A stretch of 64,000 bases of DNA. Source: Pseudorhizobium xiangyangii. GTDB lineage: Bacteria > Pseudomonadota > Alphaproteobacteria > Rhizobiales > Rhizobiaceae. The notes under the pieces were generated by a model that did not search any database, was not told where the DNA came from, and saw nothing but the letters and a program-made list of their open reading frames with translations. The position numbers were made by a program, and so were the translations under genes. Shown here one piece after another: positions 46,611-57,248 of the stretch. The number at the start of each line of letters is the position of its first letter. The first letter of the stretch is position 1. The stretch covers positions 1 through 64,000 of the forward strand of contig NZ_JAJAWH010000018.1 in NCBI RefSeq assembly GCF_020531965.1, read 5' to 3'.

Positions 46611-47098
46611 TGGCGGAACCACGCCTCACCCACATCGGCACCTCCGGCGAGGCAAACATGGTGGACGTGGGCGCCAAGGCAGAAACGCCGCGCTCCGCGA
46701 CCGCCGAGGGCTATGTGCGGATGCTGCCGGAGACCCTGGCGCTCATCCGCGAGGGAAACGCCAAGAAGGGCGATGTCATCGGCACTGCCCGGCTTGCGGG
46801 CATCATGGCCGCAAAGAAGACCGCCGACCTCATCCCGCTCTGCCACCCGCTGATGCTGACCAAGGTTGCCCTGGAGATCACCGAAGACACGTCTCTTCCC
46901 GGTCTACGGGTCACGGCCACCGCCAAGCTCACCGGCAGGACCGGCGTCGAGATGGAAGCACTGACCGCCGTCTCGGTTGCTTGCCTGACGATCTACGACA
47001 TGGCCAAGGCTGCCGACAAAGGCATGGAGATCGGTGGCATCCAACTCATCGAAAAGACAGGCGGCAAGTCTGGCACTTACCACCGAAAAGGTGACTGA
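46607..47098 (+). CDS. moaC: Cyclic pyranopterin monophosphate synthase
   Basis: 163 residues. [37 protein letters not shown] and [10 protein letters not shown] are conserved MoaC motifs with the active-site Asp and Lys. It makes cPMP in molybdenum cofactor synthesis. It lies between trpC and moeA, 2 bases before the moeA start. Confidence 0.97.
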   Translation: MMAEPRLTHIGTSGEANMVDVGAKAETPRSATAEGYVRMLPETLALIREGNAKKGDVIGTARLAGIMAAKKTADLIPLCHPLMLTKVALEITEDTSLPGLRVTATAKLTGRTGVEMEALTAVSVACLTIYDMAKAADKGMEIGGIQLIEKTGGKSGTYHRKGD

Positions 47099-47100
47099 TC

Positions 47101-48315
47101 ATGGCGCTTCTGCCCGTTGCCGATGCAAAGGCAAGGCTGCTCGACCGGGCGCGCCCGGTGCACGAGACCGAAGAACTGCCGTTGGCTGATGCGAACGGAC
47201 GTGTACTTGCGACGCCGCTCCATGCACGGCTCACGCAACCGCCCTTCGACGCCTCCGCCATGGACGGTTACGCATTGCGGGCAGCCGATGCGCCGGAGAT
47301 CGGATCGGAACTGACCGTAGCTGGCACGGCAGCGGCCGGCCATCCCTTTGCAGGAAGTGTCGGTGCGCGCGAGGTGGTGCGGATATTCACCGGCGCACCC
47401 GTTCCCGCAGAGGCCGACACTATCCTTATCCAGGAAGACGCGGAGGTGCTGGACGGCAATCGCATCCGGACCAAATTCGCTGTCGCCATTGGAAGACATA
47501 TCCGGCCACGCGGCCAGGACTTTGTGAAAGATGAAGCCGTTCTCTCCGCAGGCACGCTGCTCGACTTTTCGAATTTGACCGTCGCAGCCGCCATGAACCA
47601 TCCGTCGCTTTCGGTCTTTCGCCGTCCCAAGGTCGCCATACTCGCCACCGGCGACGAGCTTCTCCCACCGGGAAGTGAGCCGGCTGCAGGACAAATCATC
47701 GCCTCCAACACCTTTGGCGTGCGCGCAATCATCTGCGACAATGGAGGCGATGTCGTCGATCTCGGCATCGTGCCGGATCGTCCTGAGGAAATCACCCGCG
47801 CGATCGGCGCTGTGCGTGAAGCCGGCGTCGACGTTCTCGTGACGCTGGGCGGCGCTTCGGTGGGCGACCATGACATCGTCCAGGCAACGCTCAAGGATGC
47901 GGGAATGGAGCTGGACTTCTGGCGGATCGCCATGCGCCCCGGCAAGCCGCTGATGGTCGGTACTCTGGACAGGATGCAGGTGATCGGCCTGCCGGGAAAT
48001 CCGGTGGCCAGCCTCGTCTGCAGCCTTTTATTCCTCGAACCTCTCCTGCGCAAGCTTGCGCACCTGCCCGAACGAAACCGCCAGGCTCAGGCACTGGCCG
48101 CGCATGGCCTTGCCGCCAATGACAAGCGCCAGGACTACATGCGTGCAACACTGCGGCGGGACGCTGACGGTAATCTGATCGTGGACGCCTATCAGAAGCA
48201 GGACTCTTCGATGATGAAGATCTTGGCTCGTTCGGACGCACTCATCGTCCGGCCGCCGCATGCGGCGGAGCTACCAGCGGGCTCGCTCTGCCCTATATTG
48301 CTCCTTCGCCCCTGA
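47101..48315 (+). CDS. moeA: Molybdopterin molybdenumtransferase
   Basis: 404 residues. The N-terminal domain has PPFDASAMDGYALRA (the MoeA family signature) and the central MoCF-biosynthesis domain has ATGDEL and TLGGASVGDHDIV; MoeA C-terminal domain follows. It inserts molybdate into adenylated molybdopterin. Last gene of the trp-moa run. Confidence 0.96.
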   Translation: MALLPVADAKARLLDRARPVHETEELPLADANGRVLATPLHARLTQPPFDASAMDGYALRAADAPEIGSELTVAGTAAAGHPFAGSVGAREVVRIFTGAPVPAEADTILIQEDAEVLDGNRIRTKFAVAIGRHIRPRGQDFVKDEAVLSAGTLLDFSNLTVAAAMNHPSLSVFRRPKVAILATGDELLPPGSEPAAGQIIASNTFGVRAIICDNGGDVVDLGIVPDRPEEITRAIGAVREAGVDVLVTLGGASVGDHDIVQATLKDAGMELDFWRIAMRPGKPLMVGTLDRMQVIGLPGNPVASLVCSLLFLEPLLRKLAHLPERNRQAQALAAHGLAANDKRQDYMRATLRRDADGNLIVDAYQKQDSSMMKILARSDALIVRPPHAAELPAGSLCPILLLRP

Positions 48316-48375
48316 ATCCTGACTGAGCCTCCGTAAAATTCGCAGCTTGAAGCACTTGTGTGCCGAGGAGAACGC

Positions 48376-49812
48376 GTGTCCGAACAGCAGACAACCCCCA
48401 GCATCCTCTGGTTCCGGAAAGACCTGCGCCTGGACGATAATCCGGCCCTGCATGCGGCCATCGACGCCGGTGGTCCGGTCATCCCGATCTACATCCGCGA
48501 GCCGGACGAGCTGAATATCGGGCCACTCGGCGCGGCACAGTCCTGGTGGCTGCATCATTCGCTGGAAAGCCTGAAATCTGCTCTGAAGTCTCTGGGCAGC
48601 GAACTGGTTCTGGCCTCCGGTAAGGCCGACGACGTGCTGGCCGATATTGCCCGCAAGGCCGGCGTGAAGACCGTATTCGTCAACCGCGCCTACGAGCGCA
48701 CCGCCTATGATCGTGACATCGCCATCGCGCTGAAGGAGAGCGGAATAGCGATCCGCGCCCTGCACGGCCAATTGCTGCATGAGCCGAAGAGGATTCGTAC
48801 AGGTTCCGGCACGCCCTTCAAGGTCTTCACGCCGTTCTGGAACGCGATGCAGAAGCTTGGCGAGCCACATGATCCGATCGACCCGCCGAAAGCCATCCCT
48901 GCGCCTGATCACCTTCCGCGATCCGAAAGCCTGGACAGCTGGCAGCTCCTGCCAACAAAACCGAACTGGGCGACCGACTTTCCGACGATGTGGGCACCCG
49001 GAGAGGATGGCGCACGAGAACGCTTGTCCGATTTCATCGATCGGGAGCTGCATGATTACAAGCGCGGGCGCGACCTGCCATCCGTCGATGCGACATCGCT
49101 TCTGTCTGCGCATCTTGCCCACGGCGAAATTTCCCCTGCCCGGCTCTGGCATTCGACAAGGGGGCTATCGGGCAAGTCATCCGAGAATGTCGCCCACTTC
49201 CGACGTGAACTGGCCTGGCGCGATTTCTGCTACAGCCTGCTGATCGAATTCCCCGCCCTCGACCGTGACAACTGGGATGACAAGTTCGATGGCTTCAAAT
49301 GGCAATATGACGCAAAGGAATTCCACGCCTGGACGAGAGGCCTGACCGGTTATCCGATCGTCGATGCAGGCATGCGCCAGCTGTGGAAATACGGCTTCAT
49401 GCACAACCGCGTGCGAATGATTGCGGCCTCCTTCCTCATCAAGGACCTGATGATCGACTGGCGAAAGGGCGAACAATGGTTCCGCGACACGCTGGTGGAC
49501 GCGGACCCGGCCAACAACCCGGCCAACTGGCAATGGGTGGCGGGCTCCGGTGCGGATGCCTCGCCCTTTTTCCGTATCTTCAACCCGATCCTGCAGGGGG
49601 AGAAGTTCGATCCCGACGGCGACTACGTGCGCGAGCACGTGCCCGAACTGGAGAAGCTGGAAAAGAAATACGTCCACCGCCCGTTCGAGGCACCGGATCA
49701 TGTTTTGGAAAAGGCAGGTATCCAGCTCGGCAAGACCTATCCAAAGCCGATCATCGACCATGGTTTCGCGCGCGACCGTGCACTGGCGGCCTATAAGGCT
49801 CTGAAAGGATAA
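48376..49812 (+). CDS. phrB: Deoxyribodipyrimidine photolyase, class I
   Basis: 478 residues from a GTG with GAGGAG 5 bases upstream. The N-terminal antenna domain begins ILWFRKDLRLDDNPALH. The FAD domain shows WTRGLTGYPIVDAGMRQLW, MHNRVRMIAASFLIKDL and NWQWVAGSGADASPFFRIFNP. It repairs cyclobutane pyrimidine dimers with blue light. A GTG at 48358 would add six residues. It stands 60 bases after moeA, a position where I recall lexA in relatives. Confidence 0.95.
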   Translation: MSEQQTTPSILWFRKDLRLDDNPALHAAIDAGGPVIPIYIREPDELNIGPLGAAQSWWLHHSLESLKSALKSLGSELVLASGKADDVLADIARKAGVKTVFVNRAYERTAYDRDIAIALKESGIAIRALHGQLLHEPKRIRTGSGTPFKVFTPFWNAMQKLGEPHDPIDPPKAIPAPDHLPRSESLDSWQLLPTKPNWATDFPTMWAPGEDGARERLSDFIDRELHDYKRGRDLPSVDATSLLSAHLAHGEISPARLWHSTRGLSGKSSENVAHFRRELAWRDFCYSLLIEFPALDRDNWDDKFDGFKWQYDAKEFHAWTRGLTGYPIVDAGMRQLWKYGFMHNRVRMIAASFLIKDLMIDWRKGEQWFRDTLVDADPANNPANWQWVAGSGADASPFFRIFNPILQGEKFDPDGDYVREHVPELEKLEKKYVHRPFEAPDHVLEKAGIQLGKTYPKPIIDHGFARDRALAAYKALKG

Positions 49813-49909
49813 TGCCGCGAGCGATCGGTTCGTAGCGCCTGGCGCACTTTCATTCCCCCGAGCAGAAACTAAAGTCTCCTGCAAGCAGGATGAAGACGGA
49901 GGCGGATCA

Positions 49910-50824
49910 ATGGGGCAAAGCAAGGTTGCAGTCGTCGGACTGGGCGGGATCGGCGGCGTTGCAGCCGCCTGCCTGAGCCTGTCTGCAGACAACGAGGTCA
50001 CGGTTTGTGCCCGCAGGCCGATAGACGCTCTTACCTTCGATCACAAGGATGACAGCGTCAGCATTCCCTTGCGGACGCTCACCGACCCGCAACAGGCCGA
50101 ACCGGTCGATTGGGTGCTACTCTGCACCAAGGCGCAGGATACGGCTTCGGCCGCGCCGTGGCTCTCCAGGCTCTGCGGTCCGGAGACGGCGATCGCGGTC
50201 CTGCAGAACGGCATAGGTCACACGGAACGCGTCGCGCCCTTTGTGCGCGGAGCAGCGGTCCTGCCGGCGATCGTCTACTATAACGGCGAGCGGCTTGCGC
50301 CCGACCATATACGGCTTCGCAAGATCGTCGGCCACGATCTGCTCGTGCCGAGCGGGCCGCTGGCCGACGCCTTCACGGCCCTGTTCGAGGGCACGCCGAT
50401 CGAGGTCGGTAGAAGCGATTCTTTCCTCACCCTGCAATGGCGCAAGCTGCTGATCAACGTCATCGCCAATCCGGTGACCGCGCTGACACGGCAGAGGTTG
50501 GGTGTTTTTCATCGCGCCGATATTCAGGAACTCTCCCTCGGCATCCTGCGCGAGGCCGTCTCGGTGGGTCGCGCCGAGGGGGCCGAGTTAGCCGAAGACG
50601 AGGCGGATACCATACTGGCGACGTTTCTCGGCTATCCCGCAGAGGCCGGCACCTCGATGTATTTCGATTGCATTGCCGGGAGACCGCTCGAAATCGAGGC
50701 GCTGAACGGCGCGGTCGTTGCAGCCGGTCGCCGCCATGGCATTGCCACACCGCTGAACGGGGCCATGCTGGCGCTGCTCAACACCGTCAGCGACGCCAAT
50801 GCTGCGGCATTCGAACAACCATAA
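49910..50824 (+). CDS. PanE-like 2-dehydropantoate 2-reductase family oxidoreductase
   Basis: 304 residues. The Rossmann motif is VVGLGGIGG (residues 8-16), VLLCTKAQDT and QNGIGHTE follow, and the helical C-terminal domain has LLINVIANPVTALTRQRLG with the catalytic Lys region WRKLLIN. Such proteins often reduce ketopantoate, but this family has many paralogues, so pantothenate synthesis is not certain. A strong hairpin terminator begins at the next base. Confidence 0.82.
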   Translation: MGQSKVAVVGLGGIGGVAAACLSLSADNEVTVCARRPIDALTFDHKDDSVSIPLRTLTDPQQAEPVDWVLLCTKAQDTASAAPWLSRLCGPETAIAVLQNGIGHTERVAPFVRGAAVLPAIVYYNGERLAPDHIRLRKIVGHDLLVPSGPLADAFTALFEGTPIEVGRSDSFLTLQWRKLLINVIANPVTALTRQRLGVFHRADIQELSLGILREAVSVGRAEGAELAEDEADTILATFLGYPAEAGTSMYFDCIAGRPLEIEALNGAVVAAGRRHGIATPLNGAMLALLNTVSDANAAAFEQP

Positions 50825-50852
50825 AAAAAACCCGGTCGAAACCGGGTTTTTT
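50825..50852. terminator. Bidirectional rho-independent terminator
   Basis: AAAACCCGGT and ACCGGGTTTT pair across a CGAA tetraloop at 50837-50840. It ends in a run of Ts on the plus strand and of As (Ts on the minus strand), so it can stop both the reductase gene and pyrG, which converge here. Confidence 0.92.
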
Positions 50853-50861
50853 GAACCTGTG

Positions 50862-52538
<1,677 letters not shown>

Positions 52539-52572
52539 TCACAAAATGAACACGGCCCACGGAATCTGGACA

Positions 52573-52603
52573 AAAGAAAACCGGCAGGCTTTTGGCCTGC
52601 CGG
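52573..52603 (-). terminator. Rho-independent terminator after secG
   Basis: CCGGCAGGC and GCCTGCCGG form a 9-base-pair stem with a 5-base loop (52581-52603). On the minus strand it is followed by TTTTCTTTT. It would end the tpiA-secG transcript before pyrG. Confidence 0.88.
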
Positions 52604-52624
52604 AGAATGCTGCGAGGACCGCGC

Positions 52625-53068
52625 TTATTGGCCGGTCGGAACGCCAGTCGAATTGGCTGGCGCTGCAGGTGCCGGCGCTGCTGCACCGCCCTGCACGGGA
52701 GCCTGGCCGCCAGCGGGCGCTTCGCCGCCGGTGGGCACGCCACCTTCAGCCGGAGCGTCGGAAGACGGAGCCGGGCCGAGCGAGTCGAGAATGCCGCTGC
52801 CTGTGCCCTGGGTCGCTGGAATGCGATCGAGGATATCGGTCGGGCGGGATTCGTAGCGTCCCAGGATGCCGAGCGTCATCGACGTGACGAAGAACAGCGT
52901 CGCCAGGATGGCTGTCGTACGGGTCAACGCGTTGGCCGTACCGCGTGCCGACATAAAGCCGGACCCGCCGCCGACGCCAAGTCCGCCGCCTTCAGAACGC
53001 TGGATCAGCACGACGCCGACAAGCGCGAGCACGATCATGAGGTGGATGACGATCAAAACGGTCTGCAT
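52625..53068 (-). CDS. secG: Preprotein translocase subunit SecG
   Basis: 147 residues. The two membrane helices are MQTVLIVIHLMIVLALVGVV and ATLFFVTSMTLGILG, with the conserved loop LIQRSEGGGLG between them. A long Ala/Gly/Pro-rich tail follows residue 90, typical of alphaproteobacterial SecG. It is part of the SecYEG translocon. ATG at 53068 is the usual start. Confidence 0.95.
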   Translation of the reverse strand: MQTVLIVIHLMIVLALVGVVLIQRSEGGGLGVGGGSGFMSARGTANALTRTTAILATLFFVTSMTLGILGRYESRPTDILDRIPATQGTGSGILDSLGPAPSSDAPAEGGVPTGGEAPAGGQAPVQGGAAAPAPAAPANSTGVPTGQ

Positions 53069-53161
53069 GATAAAATCCCTGCCCTCAGCAAAGGGCAATA
53101 TTGGAAAGATTGCGGCTCTTTACATGAGGCTGCCGCGCATTCCAAGCCCTAGCGGCAAGGT

Positions 53162-53932
53162 TTACGCTATCAGTTCTTCATAGGCACCGTAGATGGCGAG
53201 GAAATCGGCAGCTTTCAAGCTTGCGCCGCCGATCAGCGCTCCATCGACATTCGCGACCGCCATGAGTTCCCTGGCATTGGAGGGCTTGACCGATCCACCA
53301 TAGAGGATGCGCATCTTCTTGCCTTCAGCCCCAAACCGGGCGACCAGCTCCTCGCGCATGAATGCGTGGGCTTCCTCGACGTCGTTCACCGTCGGCGTCA
53401 AGCCGCTGCCGATTGCCCAGACCGGTTCATAGGCGATCACCGTGTTTTCGGCGGTCGCGCCATCCGGGACAGAACCGGCAAGCTGCCGTTTGAGGACGTC
53501 GAGCGTCTGGCCGGACTTCCTTTCCTCGGCGGTTTCACCGATGCAAATGATCGCCGTCAGTTCTGCTTCATAGGCGGCCTCCGCTTTGGCACGGATCAGC
53601 GAATCGGTTTCGTCATGGTCTGTCCGGCGTTCCGAATGACCGACGATGACATAGGTCCCGAAGCAGTCTGCGATCATCGCGGCGGAGATGTCGCCCGTAT
53701 GGGCACCTGAGGCATTCTGGTGGCAGTCCTGCGCGCCGATCATCAGCGGACTATCCGTGCAGAGCGCCGTTGCGACGTAGAGAAGCGTCGCTGGCGGGCA
53801 AAGCAAGGTCTCCACCTTGTCCGAGAGCTTGCCTTTGACGCCGTCGCCAATCGCCTTGATCTGGTCGAGCGACTCGCGCGTCCCGTTCATCTTCCAGTTT
53901 CCCGCCACAAGCGGCCGTACATCGGGTGTCAT
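53162..53932 (-). CDS. tpiA: Triosephosphate isomerase
   Basis: 256 residues. GNWKMNG (residues 10-16), [13 protein letters not shown] and [13 protein letters not shown] carry the catalytic Lys, His and Glu. It interconverts dihydroxyacetone phosphate and glyceraldehyde 3-phosphate. Upstream of secG and pyrG on the minus strand. Confidence 0.98.
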   Translation of the reverse strand: MTPDVRPLVAGNWKMNGTRESLDQIKAIGDGVKGKLSDKVETLLCPPATLLYVATALCTDSPLMIGAQDCHQNASGAHTGDISAAMIADCFGTYVIVGHSERRTDHDETDSLIRAKAEAAYEAELTAIICIGETAEERKSGQTLDVLKRQLAGSVPDGATAENTVIAYEPVWAIGSGLTPTVNDVEEAHAFMREELVARFGAEGKKMRILYGGSVKPSNARELMAVANVDGALIGGASLKAADFLAIYGAYEELIA

Positions 53933-54073
53933 CAGTTCAGCTCCTTCCCTGCGGGCTCAGGTCCCGCGCATTTCAAGTCTGTGACGGTTTTAGTTCGATC
54001 GGACAGAAAATCCACGAGAAACCGTGAAATCGTCCCAGGTGCGTTCGCGATGAAGAGTGCGTTCGCGATGAAG

Positions 54074-54958
54074 TCAGCCGGCGGACAGCAGAAAATTCAG
54101 GACCCCGCGCCAGTCGGCCATCCGGATCGGCGTTCCGTGGCCGCCGGTGTTGAAGATCGACATGCGGACGGGATAGCCGGATGCATGCAGCGCCTTATAG
54201 ACGGAAACCTGCGCCTCGGCAGGATAAACGCTGTCTGCGCTGCCATGGGTCAGATAGAGCGGCACCCTTCTTTTGGCCGCGGCCGTTCCGTCGAACCCGG
54301 TATCCGGCGGACCTCCGAGCAGGGCCATGCCGCCCAGATGCCGGACCGCCTCGCTGTCGCGGCTTATACCCGAGCAGATAATCCCGCCCATCGAGGCGCA
54401 GGCCAGGAGCACGGGTTTGCCTCCCGACTGTTCGGATGCAAAGCGGATCAGCGCGGCGGTGTCGGCCGTCCCATTGGCGTCGAAAGAGGCTACACTCGGG
54501 GAATAGTAGGTGCCGCCGTTCATGACCGCGATGTTCTTCAGCCGGTTGAAGTTGCCGCCGAAACTATGGTCGTTGACACCAAGGCGGCGATCCCCTCCCC
54601 GGCCATGAATGAAGATCACCGTGAAGGCTGCGTTGCGCTCCGGTCCGACGCGAGAGACGTCGATCCGGCGGTCGCCGAGCTTGAGCGTCTCGTTCACCTG
54701 ATGGCGCTTCACTCCCATCGACACGTAACGGGACTTGACGCGCCGCTCCGGCACCTGGTCACGCCCGTTGATATCGCGCATTTCCTGATAATCGATGATT
54801 TCGAAGTCACCGCCGTCGGAACTCTCAAGCACGGAAAACCCGGAAAAAAGATCGTCTTTATAGGGCTTCAGTGGCCCTTCTCCGGCAAGCACCTGGGAGC
54901 TGGCGCCCGCCACAGTAAGCGCAAAAACTGTGGCTAAAGCAAAATCAACTGTGGACAT
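54074..54958 (-). CDS. Secreted alpha/beta hydrolase family protein
   Basis: 294 residues with a signal peptide (ALATVFALTVAGASSQVLAG). IFIHGRGGDRRLG forms the oxyanion region, the nucleophile elbow reads C-A-S-M-G-G in LLACASMGGIIC, and NTGGHGTPIRMADW supplies the expected His. The first glycine of GxSxG is replaced by cysteine, so catalysis is likely but not sure. Substrate unknown. The start at 54958 begins MSTVDFAL; the frame runs open to 55816 antisense to parE and was cut back. Confidence 0.78.
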   Translation of the reverse strand: MSTVDFALATVFALTVAGASSQVLAGEGPLKPYKDDLFSGFSVLESSDGGDFEIIDYQEMRDINGRDQVPERRVKSRYVSMGVKRHQVNETLKLGDRRIDVSRVGPERNAAFTVIFIHGRGGDRRLGVNDHSFGGNFNRLKNIAVMNGGTYYSPSVASFDANGTADTAALIRFASEQSGGKPVLLACASMGGIICSGISRDSEAVRHLGGMALLGGPPDTGFDGTAAAKRRVPLYLTHGSADSVYPAEAQVSVYKALHASGYPVRMSIFNTGGHGTPIRMADWRGVLNFLLSAG

Positions 54959-55153
54959 GGACCACCCAACGCGATTCTTCCGGTCCGTCCACCTTGCCTT
55001 CGCGGACTGTGCGACGCATTGCTCACTGAGCATTGTTCCCCTGCAGCATCGCGAAAACGCCGCCTTTCTGGCAGAATTGCCGGTGATTCGAAACATCATG
55101 AGATGGGTATGGCCTCCTCTTCCGCCCCTCGACAGGTAGTACCGACAGACCCG

Positions 55154-57208
55154 ATGGATGACAATAACGACCTTTTTGCAGACCTGCCTCTTGCCAAGCC
55201 CGTAGAGGCGGCGCCCCAACCGGCAGCGCGCGTCGCGAAAGCCGCAGAGCAGCAGCCTGCCCCTCCGGCTTCCGCCAGCGGCGATGAGTACGGCGCCTCC
55301 TCGATCCGCGTGCTCGAAGGACTCGAGCCGGTGCGCATGCGCCCGGGCATGTATATCGGCGGCACCGATGAAAAAGCCCTTCACCACCTGTTTGCGGAAG
55401 TCATCGACAACTCGATGGACGAAGCGGTTGCCGGCCACGCCAACTTCATCGAGGTCCATCTCGACACCGAAGGCTTCCTGACCGTCACTGACAACGGCCG
55501 CGGCATTCCGGTGGAAAACCACCCGCAGGTGCCAGGCAAGTCGACGCTTGAAGTCATCATGACCAAACTGCATGCCGGCGGTAAATTCGACGGCAAGGCA
55601 TACGAAACCTCCGGCGGTCTGCATGGTGTGGGCGTGTCCGTCGTCAACGCGCTTTCCGACTTGCTCGAAGTCGAGGTTGCCCGCAACCGGAAGCTTTACC
55701 GACAGCGCTTCTCCCGCGGCGTTCCGCAGGGCGGACTGGAGGAACTGGGCGACGTTCACAATCGTCGCGGAACCCGGGTCCGCTTCCATCCCGATCCGCA
55801 GATCTTCGGCGAGCACGCGCGCTTCGATGCCGGTCGCCTGTTCCGCATGGCTCGTTCCAAGGCCTACCTATTCGGCGGCGTCGAAATCCGCTGGAGCTGC
55901 GACCCGGGCATCGTGGCACCGGGTGGCGACATCCCGGAAAAAGCGGTCTTTCACTTCCCCGGCGGACTGAAGGACTACCTGTCCGCGACACTCGGCAAGG
56001 ACTTTACCGTCACGCGCGAGATCTTCTCTGGACGGACCGAGAAGACAGGCGGCCACGGCGCTATGGAATGGGCTGTGACCTGGTATGGCGGCGATCCGCA
56101 ACTGCATTCCTATTGCAACACCATTCCGACGCCTGACGGCGGCACGCATGAAGCCGGTCTGCGCATCGCGCTGACCAAGGGCCTCAAGAACTACGCCGAC
56201 CTGACGCAGAACAAGCGCGCCAAGGACATCACCACCGACGACGTGATGATTTCGGCGGTCGGGATGCTGTCCGTCTTCATACGCGAACCGGAATTCGTCG
56301 GCCAGACGAAGGACAAGCTGGCAACCGTCGAAGCACAGCGCCTCGTCGAGAATACGCTCCGTGATCCTTTCGACCACTACCTCACCGGCAACCCGGCGGA
56401 AGCCGCAAAGCTGCTCGAATGGGTCATAGAGCGTGCTGAAGAGCGCCTGCGTCGTCGCAAGGAAAAAGAAGTCAACCGCAAGACGGCGGTTCGCAAGCTT
56501 CGCCTTCCTGGCAAGCTCGCTGATTGCTCGCAGAACACCGCGGAAGGCGCCGAACTCTTCATCGTCGAGGGCGATTCGGCAGGTGGATCGGCCAAACAGG
56601 CACGCAGCCGCTCAAACCAGGCCATCCTGCCGCTTCGAGGCAAGATCCTCAACGTCGGCAGTGCCAGCCGCGAAAAGCTCTCTGCCAACCAGCAGATTGC
56701 CGATCTGGTGCAAGCTCTCGGCTGCGGCACGCGGACAAAATACCGTGAGGAGGACCTTCGCTACGAGCGCGTCATCATCATGACAGATGCCGACGTCGAT
56801 GGCGCTCACATTGCATCGCTGCTGATCACCTTCTTCTATCAGGAGATGCCGGAGCTTATCCGCGGCAGCCACCTCTATCTCGCGGTGCCGCCGCTGTATG
56901 TCATCCGTCAGGGTGCGAAAACTGTCTATGCACGGGACGATGCCCATCGAGCCGAACTGATGGAAACCGTCTTCAAGGGCAAGAAGGTCGAGATCGGCCG
57001 GTTCAAAGGCCTCGGTGAAATGATGCCAGCGCAGTTGAAGGAAACCACCATGGATCCGGCCAAGCGTACGTTGCTGAAGGTATCAATCGACGAAGTCGAT
57101 TTCGAGGGCACGCGCGAGGCGGTCGACAACCTGATGGGCACGAAGCCCGAAGCCCGCTTCCGCTTCATCCAGGAACGTGCGGTCTTCGCCGACAACCTGG
57201 ACATCTGA
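55154..57208 (+). CDS. parE: DNA topoisomerase IV subunit B
   Basis: 684 residues. ATPase motifs EVIDNSMDEAVAG and DNGRGIPVE, the TOPRIM pieces VEGDSAGGSAKQAR and IIMTDADVDGAHI, and the C-terminal RFKGLGEMMPAQL are complete. The protein decatenates chromosomes with ParC. An N-terminal acidic, Ala/Pro-rich leader (residues 10-45) precedes the core. The ATG at 55154 gives the family N terminus; the upstream reading to 55019 was rejected. Confidence 0.97.
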   Translation: MDDNNDLFADLPLAKPVEAAPQPAARVAKAAEQQPAPPASASGDEYGASSIRVLEGLEPVRMRPGMYIGGTDEKALHHLFAEVIDNSMDEAVAGHANFIEVHLDTEGFLTVTDNGRGIPVENHPQVPGKSTLEVIMTKLHAGGKFDGKAYETSGGLHGVGVSVVNALSDLLEVEVARNRKLYRQRFSRGVPQGGLEELGDVHNRRGTRVRFHPDPQIFGEHARFDAGRLFRMARSKAYLFGGVEIRWSCDPGIVAPGGDIPEKAVFHFPGGLKDYLSATLGKDFTVTREIFSGRTEKTGGHGAMEWAVTWYGGDPQLHSYCNTIPTPDGGTHEAGLRIALTKGLKNYADLTQNKRAKDITTDDVMISAVGMLSVFIREPEFVGQTKDKLATVEAQRLVENTLRDPFDHYLTGNPAEAAKLLEWVIERAEERLRRRKEKEVNRKTAVRKLRLPGKLADCSQNTAEGAELFIVEGDSAGGSAKQARSRSNQAILPLRGKILNVGSASREKLSANQQIADLVQALGCGTRTKYREEDLRYERVIIMTDADVDGAHIASLLITFFYQEMPELIRGSHLYLAVPPLYVIRQGAKTVYARDDAHRAELMETVFKGKKVEIGRFKGLGEMMPAQLKETTMDPAKRTLLKVSIDEVDFEGTREAVDNLMGTKPEARFRFIQERAVFADNLDI

Positions 57209-57224
57209 GCCGCGGACAAGGTTG

Positions 57225-57248
57225 GCGGGCGGATATATCGCCCACCCG
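57225..57248. terminator. Possible hairpin between convergent parE and phytochrome genes
   Basis: GGGCG and CGCCC pair around a 7-base loop, with GC extension outside (GCG...CCCGC). It lies between two convergent stops but has no T-run, so it may be a rho-dependent stop site or chance. Confidence 0.35.

Noticed and set aside
54074-55816. 580-residue reading of the hydrolase
   Set aside because: The upstream part is antisense to parE; a signal peptide begins at 54958.
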